DNA of 32,224 nucleotides from Rhizobium sp. Q54 (GCA_945903635.1 CAMDOT010000047.1:1-32224), one strand, 5' to 3'. Positions 1-7,625 are shown, counted from the first letter of the stretch. Notes: generated by a model not told the origin, from the letters alone. Numbers and translations: made by a program.

Positions 1-966
1 GCCCGACAGGAGATCCTTCTTGATCTCCTCGAGCTTGGCCTTTTGCTCGGGCGTGCCCTTGCAGATGATCATGTCGGAGGATTTCGGTCCCATCGCCAGG
101 CCGAACGGCTTGAACTCCGGCTTCCAGGTGCCGGCCGCTGCCTGCTCGAGGGCGTACTCGACCTGGAAACCGACGCCGGTGAGCGACTAGGCGACGTAGA
201 GCGGATCGGTGCCGCAGCGGTCGGTGTAGCTGCCGATCACGTGCGTGCCCTTCTCGCGCGCCGCCTGCTCCATGCCGCGCAGGCCGAGGTTGAGGATGTG
301 GTAGTGCACGTCGGCGCCTTGGGAGATGGCCGCGAGCGTGGCTTCCTTGGCCTTGGCGACGTCGTCGAAGTCGCCGGTGTAATTCTCGATGTACTTGATC
401 TTCGGATTGACGTAGCGCGCGCCGTTGCCGAATTCCTTGCCGGTGTTCTTGATCGCCGGAATTTCCAGGCCGCCGACGTAGGACACCGCGCCGTTCTTGG
501 ACAGCATCGCGGCCGCGGCGCCGGCCACGAAGCCGATCTCGGCCTGGCGGACATCGTAGCCCGAGACATTGTCGGGCTTCTTGGGATCGGCATTGCCGCC
601 GATGATGGCGAACTTCACCTTGGGGAAGCGCGGCGCCACCTTGAAGACCGAGGCCTGGGTCTGGCCGCCGACGCCGATCACCAGCTCGTTCTTGCCTGCA
701 AGCGCCACGAGCACCTGCTCCATGTCGCCGAACTTCACGTTCTCGATATATTTGACGGTGATCTTGGCGCCGAGCTTCTTCTCGGCCGCCTGCAGGCCGT
801 CATAGCCCGATTCCATCCAGCCCTTGTCGGATTTCGAGCCCGGGATCAGCACACCGACTGTCAAAGGACCGGCGGCGCGGGCCGGCACGGCGAGACCGCC
901 CAGCATCACCAGACCGGCGGCGCCGGCGGTTCCGGTCAAGAATACGCGGCGATCGAATTTGTTCAT
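1..966 (-). pseudogene. BMP-family ABC transporter substrate-binding protein, interrupted by an in-frame TAG and cut by the window edge
   Basis: The product would be a periplasmic binding protein of the BMP/Med family, which feeds nucleoside, sugar or related ABC importers. The start ATG at 966 has a GGGGAG ribosome site at 974-979. Residues 1-32 look like a Tat signal (DRRVFLTG, then a hydrophobic stretch ending AVPARAA). The mature part opens with VGVLIPGSKSDKGWMESGYDG, typical of the family. After 259 codons an in-frame TAG (187-189) follows GTDPLYVA. The same frame then continues open to base 1 with family-like sequence (SLTGVGFQVEYALEQAAAGT, later GTPEQKAKLEEIKKDLLSG). One codon change, probably TAC or TAT to TAG, would restore it. 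The rest of the transporter must lie to the left of the window. The family call is firm. Whether this is a real pseudogene or a sequencing error cannot be told here. Confidence 0.8.
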
Positions 967-973
967 GATAGTG

Positions 974-979
974 CTCCCC
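974..979 (-). promoter_or_regulatory. Shine-Dalgarno site of the BMP gene
   Basis: GGGGAG on the minus strand, about 7 nt before the ATG at 966. It decides the start within a longer open frame that runs up to 1224. Confidence 0.6.
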
Positions 980-1041
980 CGATTGTTGGCGTCGTCCCTC
1001 AGGTCAAGGCGCAGGCAATCGCCGTGCCAACTGCCCGGAAA

Positions 1042-1058
1042 CTGGCAGGGAACTTGCT
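1042..1058 (+). promoter_or_regulatory. candidate sigma-54 (RpoN) -24/-12 promoter
   Basis: The sequence CTGGCAGGGAACTTGCT matches the sigma-54 consensus YTGGCACGRNNNTTGCW at 13 of 14 defined positions. It has the invariant GG (1044-1045) and GC (1056-1057) exactly 10 nt apart. It lies in the divergent intergenic region, about 40 bp before the RutB-like hydrolase start at 1098, a normal promoter distance. A sigma-54 promoter would make that gene dependent on an enhancer-binding protein such as NtrC. I did not identify an activator site upstream. Confidence 0.6.
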
Positions 1059-1097
1059 TCACTGCGTGACAATCAGAAGACCCAGCGGGGAAGATCG

Positions 1098-1889
1098 ATG
1101 ACAAACAAATTGCATTCATTGGGCGCGCCGCGCGCCGGCCATGTCTGGGGGGCCAATGCCCGGCACGTCGACATGGCGGCAGCACCCGCCCGGCCGGTTC
1201 CCGTCGCAATCTCGGCCGCGCCACAGAACATCACCATCGATCTCAAGCGCAGCGCGATGATCGTGATCGACATGCAGAACGACTTCTGCGCCAAGAACGG
1301 CTGGGTCGACCATCTCGGCGTCGACTACACGCCCGACCGCAAGCCGATCAAGCCGCTGCAAAAGCTCCTGCCCGTCCTGCGCCAGGCAGGTGTGCCCATC
1401 ATCTGGGTCAACTGGGGCAACCGGCCGGATCTCGCCAACATGCCACCCAACCAGATTCATCTCTACAAGCCGACCGGCACCGGCATCGGCCTCGGCGAAC
1501 CGCCGCCGACCAGCGGTGCGCCCGTTCTGCAGAAGGATTCCTGGGGCGCCGCTGTGGTCGACGAACTCGAGCCGAAGCCGGAGGACATCAAGGTCGACAA
1601 GCATCGCATCAGCGGCTTCTGGGACACGCCGCTCGATTCGATCCTGCGCAACCTCGGCATCCGGACCGCGCTGTTCTCCGGCGTCAACACCGACCAGTGC
1701 GTGCTGCACAGCCTGACCGACGCCAACTTCCTGGGCTATGGCTGCGTGCTGGTCGAGGACTGCTGCGGCACGACCTCGCCCGGCTTCTGCACCGAAGCCA
1801 CGATCTGGAACGTGAAAAAATGCTTCGGCTTCGTCACCGACTCGGGGAAGATCCTGAAGGCGCTGAAGAAGAAGAAGAAGAAGAAGTAG
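1098..1889 (+). CDS. isochorismatase-like cysteine hydrolase, RutB (ureidoacrylate amidohydrolase)-like
   Basis: A 263-residue cytoplasmic hydrolase of the isochorismatase superfamily. The triad is visible: Asp58 in VIDMQNDF, Lys168 in KVDKHRISGF and Cys201 in NTDQCVLHS, with the cis-peptide segment SGVNTDQ just before the cysteine. The run SGFWDTPLDSILRNLGIR closely resembles E. coli RutB, which hydrolyses ureidoacrylate (peracid) in pyrimidine nitrogen scavenging. No other rut gene is present, so the substrate is uncertain; an N-carbamoyl or amide compound is likely. A ribosome site GGGGAAG (1087-1093) supports the ATG at 1098. The N-terminal 45 residues are longer than in RutB. The C-terminus is odd: seven consecutive lysines from seven AAG codons. 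The sigma-54-like promoter upstream fits nitrogen control. Confidence 0.85.
   Translation: MTNKLHSLGAPRAGHVWGANARHVDMAAAPARPVPVAISAAPQNITIDLKRSAMIVIDMQNDFCAKNGWVDHLGVDYTPDRKPIKPLQKLLPVLRQAGVPIIWVNWGNRPDLANMPPNQIHLYKPTGTGIGLGEPPPTSGAPVLQKDSWGAAVVDELEPKPEDIKVDKHRISGFWDTPLDSILRNLGIRTALFSGVNTDQCVLHSLTDANFLGYGCVLVEDCCGTTSPGFCTEATIWNVKKCFGFVTDSGKILKALKKKKKKK
1866..1886 (+). repeat. (AAG)7 trinucleotide microsatellite encoding a heptalysine tail
   Basis: Seven perfect AAG codons directly before the TAG stop at 1887-1889 of the RutB-like hydrolase. The run is unusual in GC-rich DNA and is a slippage-prone tract. Confidence 0.9.
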
Positions 1890-1895
1890 CCAAAC

Positions 1896-1918
1896 AGCGC
1901 TCGGCCTCGCGCCGCGCT
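1896..1918. terminator. possible bidirectional terminator hairpin
   Basis: AGCGC (1896-1900) pairs with GCGCT (1914-1918), with an inner GGC/GCC pairing and a small bulge. It lies in the 28-nt gap between the convergent hydrolase and SET genes. There is no T-tract, so it is weak. Confidence 0.3.
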
Positions 1919-2268
1919 CAACGGGGATAGTAGCCGGAGCCGTAGTCGAACGTCAGTTCCTCGCCTTTCTCGATTCCTTCGATTCCCGCAACGATCCAGA
2001 TCTTGCCTTCCTCCCGAAGGACGAAGCAGTTGGGCCTGCGGCGGGCATGATTGACATAGCGGGCCTCGTTGCCGTTCACAGTGCCGTCGATGTTCTCGCC
2101 CGGACGCCCCTCGAAGATACAATCGGCACCGCCGGCGATCCGCTCTTCGGCGGTGGCATCGGAGATCACTTCGCCCTTGTACTCGATGATCCTGGCACCC
2201 CAGGGGATCTTCTCCAACGCGAACAAGCCCCGACCATGCAGGGCCGACTTCTTCACTTTCAGCTTCAT
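1918..2268 (-). CDS. small SET-domain protein
   Basis: The 116-residue protein is essentially a single SET domain, the fold of lysine methyltransferases using S-adenosylmethionine. HGRGLFALEKIPWGARIIEY (11-30) is the N-terminal SET motif. NHARRRPNC (73-81) and EELTFDYGSGYYP (103-115) are the cofactor and pseudoknot motifs with the catalytic-type Tyr109. It lacks clear pre-SET, and the post-SET part is minimal. Bacterial stand-alone SET proteins of this size are common but rarely characterised, and the substrate is unknown. The gene is divergent from the MgtC-family gene (122-nt gap) and convergent with the RutB-like gene. The ATG at 2268 has only a weak GAG ribosome site. Confidence 0.85.
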   Translation of the reverse strand: MKLKVKKSALHGRGLFALEKIPWGARIIEYKGEVISDATAEERIAGGADCIFEGRPGENIDGTVNGNEARYVNHARRRPNCFVLREEGKIWIVAGIEGIEKGEELTFDYGSGYYPR

Positions 2269-2390
2269 ACACGCACTCGACGTTCCAAAGACGCAACCCT
2301 ACGCCGGTTCAGTCAACGCGGACATTCGACGTGGCGTCGCGGCTACTGTTCAATGAAGCTCACCGGTCATCGTGGGGTTAGAATACCGTC

Positions 2391-3635
2391 ATGCTGCCTG
2401 TCAGCCCTCTCGTCCTCAATCTCGCCGTCGCGCTCGGCATCGGCCTGCTGATCGGCATCGACCGCGAGCGCCGCAAGGGAACCGGGCCGGGCCGCGCGGC
2501 GGCCGGCATTCGCACCTTCACCCTCACCTCGCTCTGCGGCGCCGTCGCCGTCATTGCCGGTGGCGACCTCTTGCTCGCGGTCGTGACGGTGGGGGTGTTC
2601 GCGCTCGCGGCACTGGCCTACTGGCGTACCCTCGAACGTGACCCCGGCCTCACGACCGAGGTCGCCCTGGTGGCCACGGTGCTGCTGGGGGGCCTTGCCG
2701 TCCACGAGCCGACGTTTGCGGCGGCGCTGGGCGTGATCGTGGCTGGCCTGCTGACGGCGCGCACCGTGATCCATGGCTTCGTCAATTCGGTCCTGACCGA
2801 GGAAGAGGTCCGCGACGGGCTGATCTTCGCGGGTGCCACGCTGGTCGTCCTGCCGCTGCTGCCGGACAAGGCGATCGGTCCCTACGGTGCGCTCAACCCG
2901 CACACGATCTGGATCGTGGTCGTCCTGGTCATGGCGGTAAGTGCCGTGGGCTACATCGCCGTGCGCATTGTCGGTGCCCGCTTCGGCTTGCCGTTGGCGG
3001 GCCTCGCCTCGGGGTTCGTGTCGAGCGTCGCCACCATCGGTGCGATGGGCGCCCGCGCCGCCAAGGACCGCGATCTCCTGGGCGCCGCGGTAGCAGGCGC
3101 GGTTCTGTCGACCGTCGCTACCTTCGTCCAGCTCGCCCTCCTCATCGGTGCCACCGACACCGACACCCTGATGGCGCTTTCCGTGCCGATCGCCTGCGGC
3201 GGAGGCGCTGCGATCCTCTATGGCGGCGTGTTCACGGCGCTCGCGCTCCGCCACAAGGTCGAGCATCGGGACTCGCCCGGCCGTGCCTTCAGCGTGCGGT
3301 CGGCGCTGCTGTTCGCGGCACTCCTGTCCGCCATCCTCGTCGCGTCGGCGGCGCTGGACGACTGGTTCGGCAACGCCGGCCTCCTGGCGGCCACAAGCCT
3401 CGCGGGCCTGGCCGATACCCATTCCGCCGCAGTATCGGTCGCTTCCCTGGTCGCTTCCAGCAAGCTCGACGCCAACGCCGCGATCGTTCCGATCCTGGCC
3501 GCCGTCACGACCAACACCCTGACCAAGATGGTCTTTGCCGTCACGGCCGGCGGAACGGCCTTCGCCGTGCGCGTTATTCCGGGGTTGATCCTGGTCCTCG
3601 CCGCGGCCTGGGCGGGAGCGCGCTTCCTTGGCTGA
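2391..3635 (+). CDS. MgtC/SapB family membrane protein with DUF4010 domain
   Basis: A 414-residue polytopic inner-membrane protein. Residues about 8-130 are the MgtC/SapB-type domain, with GIGLLIGIDRERR (16-28) and RTFTLTSLCGA (41-51) as its signature. Residues about 180-395 are a second hydrophobic block of the DUF4010 type, rich in small residues and ending in a C-terminal membrane helix. MgtC proteins are linked to magnesium limitation and acid tolerance; the DUF4010 fusions have no established substrate. The ATG at 2391 is the first good start, with no strong ribosome site before it. The stop overlaps the TTG start of the next gene by 8 nt, so the two are probably translationally coupled. 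Confidence 0.85.
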   Translation: MLPVSPLVLNLAVALGIGLLIGIDRERRKGTGPGRAAAGIRTFTLTSLCGAVAVIAGGDLLLAVVTVGVFALAALAYWRTLERDPGLTTEVALVATVLLGGLAVHEPTFAAALGVIVAGLLTARTVIHGFVNSVLTEEEVRDGLIFAGATLVVLPLLPDKAIGPYGALNPHTIWIVVVLVMAVSAVGYIAVRIVGARFGLPLAGLASGFVSSVATIGAMGARAAKDRDLLGAAVAGAVLSTVATFVQLALLIGATDTDTLMALSVPIACGGGAAILYGGVFTALALRHKVEHRDSPGRAFSVRSALLFAALLSAILVASAALDDWFGNAGLLAATSLAGLADTHSAAVSVASLVASSKLDANAAIVPILAAVTTNTLTKMVFAVTAGGTAFAVRVIPGLILVLAAAWAGARFLG

Positions 3636-4320
3636 CCTCGTCCTTCTTCCCGGCTTCATGTGCGATCGGGATCTGTGGACCGACATGGTCCCCGATCTCG
3701 AGCCGCTGGGTCCGCTCCACTTCGGCAACGTCTACGAAGACGACACACTGGAAGGCATGGCGCGCCGCGTCCTGGCCGGCGCGCCCGAGCGGTTCGTGCT
3801 GGTCGGCTTTTCGATGGGCGGGTTCGTGGCCCGGGTTCTCACGCTGATGGCACCCGAGCGCGTGAGCGGCGTGGCTTTCATCGCCTCCTCGGCGCGCGGC
3901 TATTCCGACGAGGAGACGGCGCGGCGCAAGGCGGGTTATCGGCCCGGCGACCGGCCGCCACGCGCCGCCGGCGCCGTCACGACGGCCATGGGCCTGCACC
4001 CGGACCGCGAAAAGGACCCCGTCCTGCTCGATCGCCTGCGTGGCATGCAGCGCCGCCTCGGCCCCGCGGTGCGCAAGCGGCAGGCGGCCCTGGTGCGGCG
4101 TGACGGCTACGCCGACCTCGAACGCATCGCCTGCCCCGCACTGGTGGTCGCCTGCCGCCAGGATCGGCTGCGCACCTTCGCCGAGACCGAACGCATGGCA
4201 ACGCAACTGCCACACGCGCGTTTCGAGGTGATCGAAGATTGCGGCCACATGGCGCCACTCGAACGGCCGCGTGAACTCGCTGCCCTGCTCGCCGGCTGGA
4301 TCAAACGCGAGGGCCTTTAG
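3628..4320 (+). CDS. alpha/beta hydrolase
   Basis: A 230-residue alpha/beta-fold hydrolase with a complete triad: Ser62 in the nucleophile elbow GFSMGG, Asp179 in CRQDRLR and His207 in DCGHMAPLERP. The oxyanion region LLPGFMCDRDLW (6-17) is typical of small esterase or lactonase relatives of the RsbQ/MenH/haloalkane type. There is no signal peptide, so it is cytoplasmic. The TTG start at 3628 lies inside the end of the MgtC-family gene, and the protein starts MADLVLLPGF, a normal beginning for the fold. The 3' end overlaps the convergent DUF3592 gene by 20 nt. The substrate is unknown. Confidence 0.85.
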   Translation: MADLVLLPGFMCDRDLWTDMVPDLEPLGPLHFGNVYEDDTLEGMARRVLAGAPERFVLVGFSMGGFVARVLTLMAPERVSGVAFIASSARGYSDEETARRKAGYRPGDRPPRAAGAVTTAMGLHPDREKDPVLLDRLRGMQRRLGPAVRKRQAALVRRDGYADLERIACPALVVACRQDRLRTFAETERMATQLPHARFEVIEDCGHMAPLERPRELAALLAGWIKREGL

Positions 4321-5188
4321 CCCGCCGCCGCACCCGCCGCGACAGCCAGACGGCGCCGCCGAACACGAAGGCGACCGCAAAGGCGGCGGTCGACGGCAAC
4401 CAGATGTCGACGAACGACACGATGCGGGCGCGGATCGGGTTGGCCGGATCGTAGATCACCGTCACGCGCTCGCCTGATGCAAACGCCCTGTCGCTGCCGC
4501 CACGGCCATGGAATTCGATCTCGCGGCCGCCCTCGCGCGTCGTGAAACGCACGACCGGCGCAAAGGAGATGCGCTCGACGGTGCGCTCGACCTCCCGTCC
4601 ATCGGCCCGCCGCACGGTCTCGGACTCGGTGCGTCGGCTCTCGCGGTTCTCGAGGACAACGCCTTCGGTGCGCACCCCGCCGGTGTAGAGTTCGGCCGCG
4701 CTCCACAAGACGAAGATCCCGATCAGGCCGGCCCCCGCGGCGATGACGGTGAAGGCCGTCTCGCCCATCACGGCGAGATCGATGCCGCGCGAGAGCGCCC
4801 AGGCGACGATGCCGAACAGCATCCAGAAGGCACCGAAGATCGTCACGAAAATCGCGGAGAACCACAGCCGGTCGAAGGTGTCGATGCGGAAGTCGCGCGG
4901 ATCCTGGGGCATGTAGAGGATCGTGATCCTGTCGCCCACGGCGAAGTCCGGCGCGCCGCTGGCGAGATCCGTCACCGTCTGCGTCTCGCCGTCGGGCAGC
5001 CGGAAGCGCACCACGGGCGCGTACATGTCGCCCTCGCGGCGCATTTCGACCACTTCGCCGTCGGCACGTTCGCCGTGGAGCACGTGGCGCAGGCTGCCCA
5101 GCCCCAGCGCCAGGCCGCCGACCAGGATCAAGCCGCCGATCCCCAGGATCAGCCAGGCGATCCAGCGCCAGCTATTGTCGACGGCCAC
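4301..5188 (-). CDS. tandem DUF3592-domain membrane protein
   Basis: A protein of 295 residues from a GTG start at 5188, 10 nt after the stop of the upstream gene. An upstream ATG at 5299 would overlap that gene by 100 nt and give an unlikely Arg-rich leader. It has two copies of one module: a membrane helix (about 10-32 and 148-168) followed by a beta-rich soluble part, then another helix (about 108-132 and 264-283). The copies share APVVRF (58-63 and 210-215) and a V-G/S-G-D/E-R-I/V-T-I/V-x-Y-x-P motif (84-94 and 238-248), as in DUF3592 proteins. Function is unknown. It is the last gene of the epimerase-dehydrogenase operon. Confidence 0.75.
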   Translation of the reverse strand: MAVDNSWRWIAWLILGIGGLILVGGLALGLGSLRHVLHGERADGEVVEMRREGDMYAPVVRFRLPDGETQTVTDLASGAPDFAVGDRITILYMPQDPRDFRIDTFDRLWFSAIFVTIFGAFWMLFGIVAWALSRGIDLAVMGETAFTVIAAGAGLIGIFVLWSAAELYTGGVRTEGVVLENRESRRTESETVRRADGREVERTVERISFAPVVRFTTREGGREIEFHGRGGSDRAFASGERVTVIYDPANPIRARIVSFVDIWLPSTAAFAVAFVFGGAVWLSRRVRRRAKGPRV

Positions 5189-5198
5189 CGCGTCGGAC

Positions 5199-5870
5199 TC
5201 AGGCCGGGTGTCGGCGAAGCGCGTCGACGATCGCCACCAGCCGCCTTCCCTGCGGCGTCGTCGGATCGATGAGCGTTTCGTGCGGCGTGCTTTCGGCAAG
5301 CCGGCTGAACTCCATCAACGACCGAATATGCTGCTGGCGCGTCAGGCCGTACTCCGACGATCGATGGTGGAAAAAGAGCCGGAAGAGCTGACCTTGGCCG
5401 GCCAGGGCATTGAATTCGGTCGCGGTCACGTAGACCAGGAAACAGACGAAGATCCAGAGATGGACCGCGACGAACCGGTGCCATGTGAAGTCGAGGATCG
5501 AGTTCCAGAACGCCGGACCGAAGCCGCCAGTGTCGACGGCGAACGCCACGACCTTCTCCGCGATCCGCACGATCAACACGACGATCGAGTAGAAGACCGA
5601 CTTGTAGAGAACCGGCCAGATCAGTGGTCCGCCGCGGAACTTGTCGATGAGTCGAACCTTGTCGACGACCAGAACGACCTTGGCCACCACCAGCGCGGTC
5701 GTCGTGGCCAGGGCGAAGTTCGACAGATCGAACCAGATGTTCTGGACCGCCGCATGGGTGGTAAAGGAGATCAGGTTGAAGGTAATGAAGAAATAGATCA
5801 CCGGCGGAAGCATGTGCCGAACCAGCTTCGAACCGGCATGGATCGCCCGATGGGACAGGGAAACGGCCAT
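5199..5870 (-). CDS. hypothetical four-helix membrane protein
   Basis: A 223-residue protein I do not recognise. Hydrophobic segments at about 21-42, 52-70, 84-110 and 134-156 predict four membrane helices. A soluble C-terminal tail (about 160-223) follows, rich in charged residues and His (FFHHRSSEYGL). Charged residues lie within or beside helices two and three (KVVLVVDKVRLIDKFRGG). I chose the ATG at 5870 because it is only 5 nt after the TAG of the dehydrogenase gene; the open frame extends further but inside that gene. It sits between the sugar dehydrogenase and the DUF3592 gene, so it is co-transcribed with sugar oxidation genes. A link to that pathway is only inference. Confidence 0.7.
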   Translation of the reverse strand: MAVSLSHRAIHAGSKLVRHMLPPVIYFFITFNLISFTTHAAVQNIWFDLSNFALATTTALVVAKVVLVVDKVRLIDKFRGGPLIWPVLYKSVFYSIVVLIVRIAEKVVAFAVDTGGFGPAFWNSILDFTWHRFVAVHLWIFVCFLVYVTATEFNALAGQGQLFRLFFHHRSSEYGLTRQQHIRSLMEFSRLAESTPHETLIDPTTPQGRRLVAIVDALRRHPA

Positions 5871-5875
5871 CGCCC

Positions 5876-6643
5876 CTACATCCGTCCGCCGTCGACGACG
5901 AAATTCTGCGCCGTCACCAGCCGGCTGTCGTCGGCGGCGAGCCACAACGCCATGCGGGCGATGTCGGGCGGATAGACCTTTTCCTTGAGGCACTGCGCCA
6001 CCATCAGGGCGGCTTCGGCCTCGGGCGTCAGCCACAAGTCGATCTGGCGCTGAGTCATGATCCAGCCTGGCGTGATCGCGTTGAGACGGATGAGGTCCGG
6101 CCCAAGATCGCGCGCGAGCCCGCGCGTCATGCCGATCACCGCGGCCTTGGCCGCCTGATAGACCGAAAGCTGCGGCGTCATGGTATGATAGCTGACCGAG
6201 CTGAAATTCACGATCGAGCCGCCGCCCGCCTGCTTCATGCCGGGCGCCACGGCCTGGATGGCGAAGTACTGGTGCCTGAGGTTGACGGCGATGCGCTCGT
6301 CCCAGAAGGCCGGCGTCACGTCGGCAATCACATGCCGGTCGTCGCGCGCGGCATTGTTGACCAGCACGGTGATGGCGCCGAACTTTCCGGCGACTTCACC
6401 GATGGCGGCCTGGTAGGCCGCGATGTCGCGCACGTCGCATTTGGCGAACAGCGGAACAGGATGGCCGGCGGCCCCGAGTTTCTCGACCAGGGCCTTCGAG
6501 GCGGGCTCATCGATATCAACAAAGCCCACTTTGGCATCCTGTTCGGCGAAATGCTCGACGATCGAAGCCCCGATGCCGGAGCCACCACCCGAAACGAAGA
6601 CAACGCGGCCACTGAGGCTGGGATATGAGGCGAAGCGTGACAT
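5876..6643 (-). CDS. short-chain dehydrogenase, D-xylose/aldose 1-dehydrogenase (XylB)-like
   Basis: A 255-residue classical SDR using NAD(P). The Rossmann motif GGGSGIG is at 19-25, Asp42 at the end of beta-2 favours NAD, NNAA is at 96-99, and the catalytic set is Asn121, Ser149, Tyr162, Lys166 (YQAAK). The stretches NNAARDDRHVIADVTPAFWD, ERIAVNLRHQYFAIQAVAPG and VAQCLKEKVYPPDIA closely follow what I recall of Caulobacter XylB, which oxidises D-xylose to xylonolactone. The gene lies 6 nt after an aldose 1-epimerase, which supplies the ring anomer such an enzyme needs. It is therefore likely an aldose 1-dehydrogenase; whether xylose, arabinose or another sugar cannot be read from the sequence. 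Confidence 0.85.
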   Translation of the reverse strand: MSRFASYPSLSGRVVFVSGGGSGIGASIVEHFAEQDAKVGFVDIDEPASKALVEKLGAAGHPVPLFAKCDVRDIAAYQAAIGEVAGKFGAITVLVNNAARDDRHVIADVTPAFWDERIAVNLRHQYFAIQAVAPGMKQAGGGSIVNFSSVSYHTMTPQLSVYQAAKAAVIGMTRGLARDLGPDLIRLNAITPGWIMTQRQIDLWLTPEAEAALMVAQCLKEKVYPPDIARMALWLAADDSRLVTAQNFVVDGGRM

Positions 6644-6649
6644 GGTTCC

Positions 6650-7519
6650 TCACAAACTGAAGGGACGAAACACGATCTCTCCCGCGAGCGTCGTGCCGGC
6701 CGGCAAAAGCGATCGCGCGACGGCGCCATTGGCATGGCTGACCGGCTCGACGCAGAAAAACGGCTGGCCCTTTGGAACATAGATCACGAGATGGCGAAAC
6801 GGCTCCGTTGCCTCCAGCGCGAGGCCCAGGCCGTGCCGCGGCCAGCGGATCATCGCCCGACCATCCCAGCCGTCGAAGCAATTGTCGAGAACGACGCCGT
6901 CGACGGGACGCGAGACGGCAAAATCCCATTCCGGCGGCACAGCAATGCGGTCGACTGGCAGGACTTCGGCATCGGCGCGCCACACGCCATCGACCCGGCA
7001 CGCGAGTTCGGTGTCGGGGTCGCGGGTGAAGAAGGGATGCAGGCCGAGACCCGCCGGCACCGCCCGACCTTCGAGATTCTCGATCGACATGCCGACCACG
7101 AGGCGGTCGCCCTCGAGACGGAAGGACTGGCGGGCGCGATAGCGGAATGGCCAGCCGTCGCGGCCGTCATGGGCATAGGCAAGCCCCGCGGAATGCGCGT
7201 CGTGACGCTCGACGTCCCAGGATCGCGCCCAGCCGTCGCCGTGCATGGGATGGGGCACGCCCGGCCAGTTGGGCTTGAGGAAGGTTTCCGCACCATCGAT
7301 AGCGAGGCGACCGTTCGCGATACGGTTCGAAAAAGGCACCAGAGGATAGCAGGAAGCATTGTTGCCCCGGCCCGAGGCGATCCCCGACGCGATCGCGGCG
7401 GCACTGGCCGGCCGCAGCACATCGGTCGACTCACCCACAGTGAAGCGCACGATCGATCCACCCGAGGACGGTGCGAGATCGACCGCGAGCCTGCCCGCGC
7501 GCAGCGACAAGAGCGTCAT
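6650..7519 (-). CDS. aldose 1-epimerase (mutarotase) family protein
   Basis: A 289-residue galactose-mutarotase-fold enzyme interconverting alpha and beta anomers of free aldoses in the cytoplasm. The conserved elements are in order: NRIANG (65-70), His93 in HPMHGDGW, His161 in LGLHPFF, Asp212 in VVLDNCFDGW and the catalytic base Glu258 in FCVEPVSHANGA. It is the first gene of a minus-strand operon: its TAG-proximal end is 6 nt before the SDR dehydrogenase. It is divergent from the carbohydrate ABC transporter across 127 bp. Epimerase, dehydrogenase and importer together suggest non-phosphorylative sugar oxidation. Confidence 0.9.
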   Translation of the reverse strand: MTLLSLRAGRLAVDLAPSSGGSIVRFTVGESTDVLRPASAAAIASGIASGRGNNASCYPLVPFSNRIANGRLAIDGAETFLKPNWPGVPHPMHGDGWARSWDVERHDAHSAGLAYAHDGRDGWPFRYRARQSFRLEGDRLVVGMSIENLEGRAVPAGLGLHPFFTRDPDTELACRVDGVWRADAEVLPVDRIAVPPEWDFAVSRPVDGVVLDNCFDGWDGRAMIRWPRHGLGLALEATEPFRHLVIYVPKGQPFFCVEPVSHANGAVARSLLPAGTTLAGEIVFRPFSL

Positions 7520-7557
7520 ACATTCGCCTCTACCCGTATCCTGCTATGCAATCCACG

Positions 7558-7574
7558 CTGGCCTGCTTCTTGCT
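7558..7574 (+). promoter_or_regulatory. second candidate sigma-54 promoter
   Basis: CTGGCCTGCTTCTTGCT has the GG (7560-7561) and GC (7572-7573) pairs exactly 10 nt apart. It matches the -24/-12 consensus at about 11 of 14 positions, including the whole TTGCT half. It lies about 70 bp before the sugar-binding protein start at 7647. It is weaker than the site at 1042-1058. Confidence 0.4.
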
Positions 7575-7600
7575 GCATCATGCCTACATTCGACGCGGAA

Positions 7601-7625
7601 GTGATGGTAGGTTTTGCGTCATCAC
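7601..7625. promoter_or_regulatory. possible operator, inverted repeat GTGATG-N13-CATCAC
   Basis: Two 6-nt arms (7601-7606 and 7620-7625) form an imperfect dyad in the divergent region between the epimerase operon and the sugar transporter. It could be a regulator site, but short dyads also occur by chance and no regulator gene is adjacent. Confidence 0.25.

Noticed and set aside
187-189. TAG in the BMP gene as pyrrolysine or programmed read-through
   Set aside because: No pyrrolysine machinery or stimulatory structure is visible, and these bacteria are not known to use it. Mutation or sequencing error is simpler.
2269-2300. GG-N10-GC match upstream of the SET gene as a third sigma-54 promoter
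   Set aside because: Only about 10 of 14 positions match, and its -12 part lies so close to the ATG that the start would fall inside the gene.
2367-3728. A 453-codon minus-strand frame opposite the MgtC-family gene
   Set aside because: A GC-rich shadow full of Gly, Arg, Gln and Asp. The membrane-protein reading on the plus strand is convincing.
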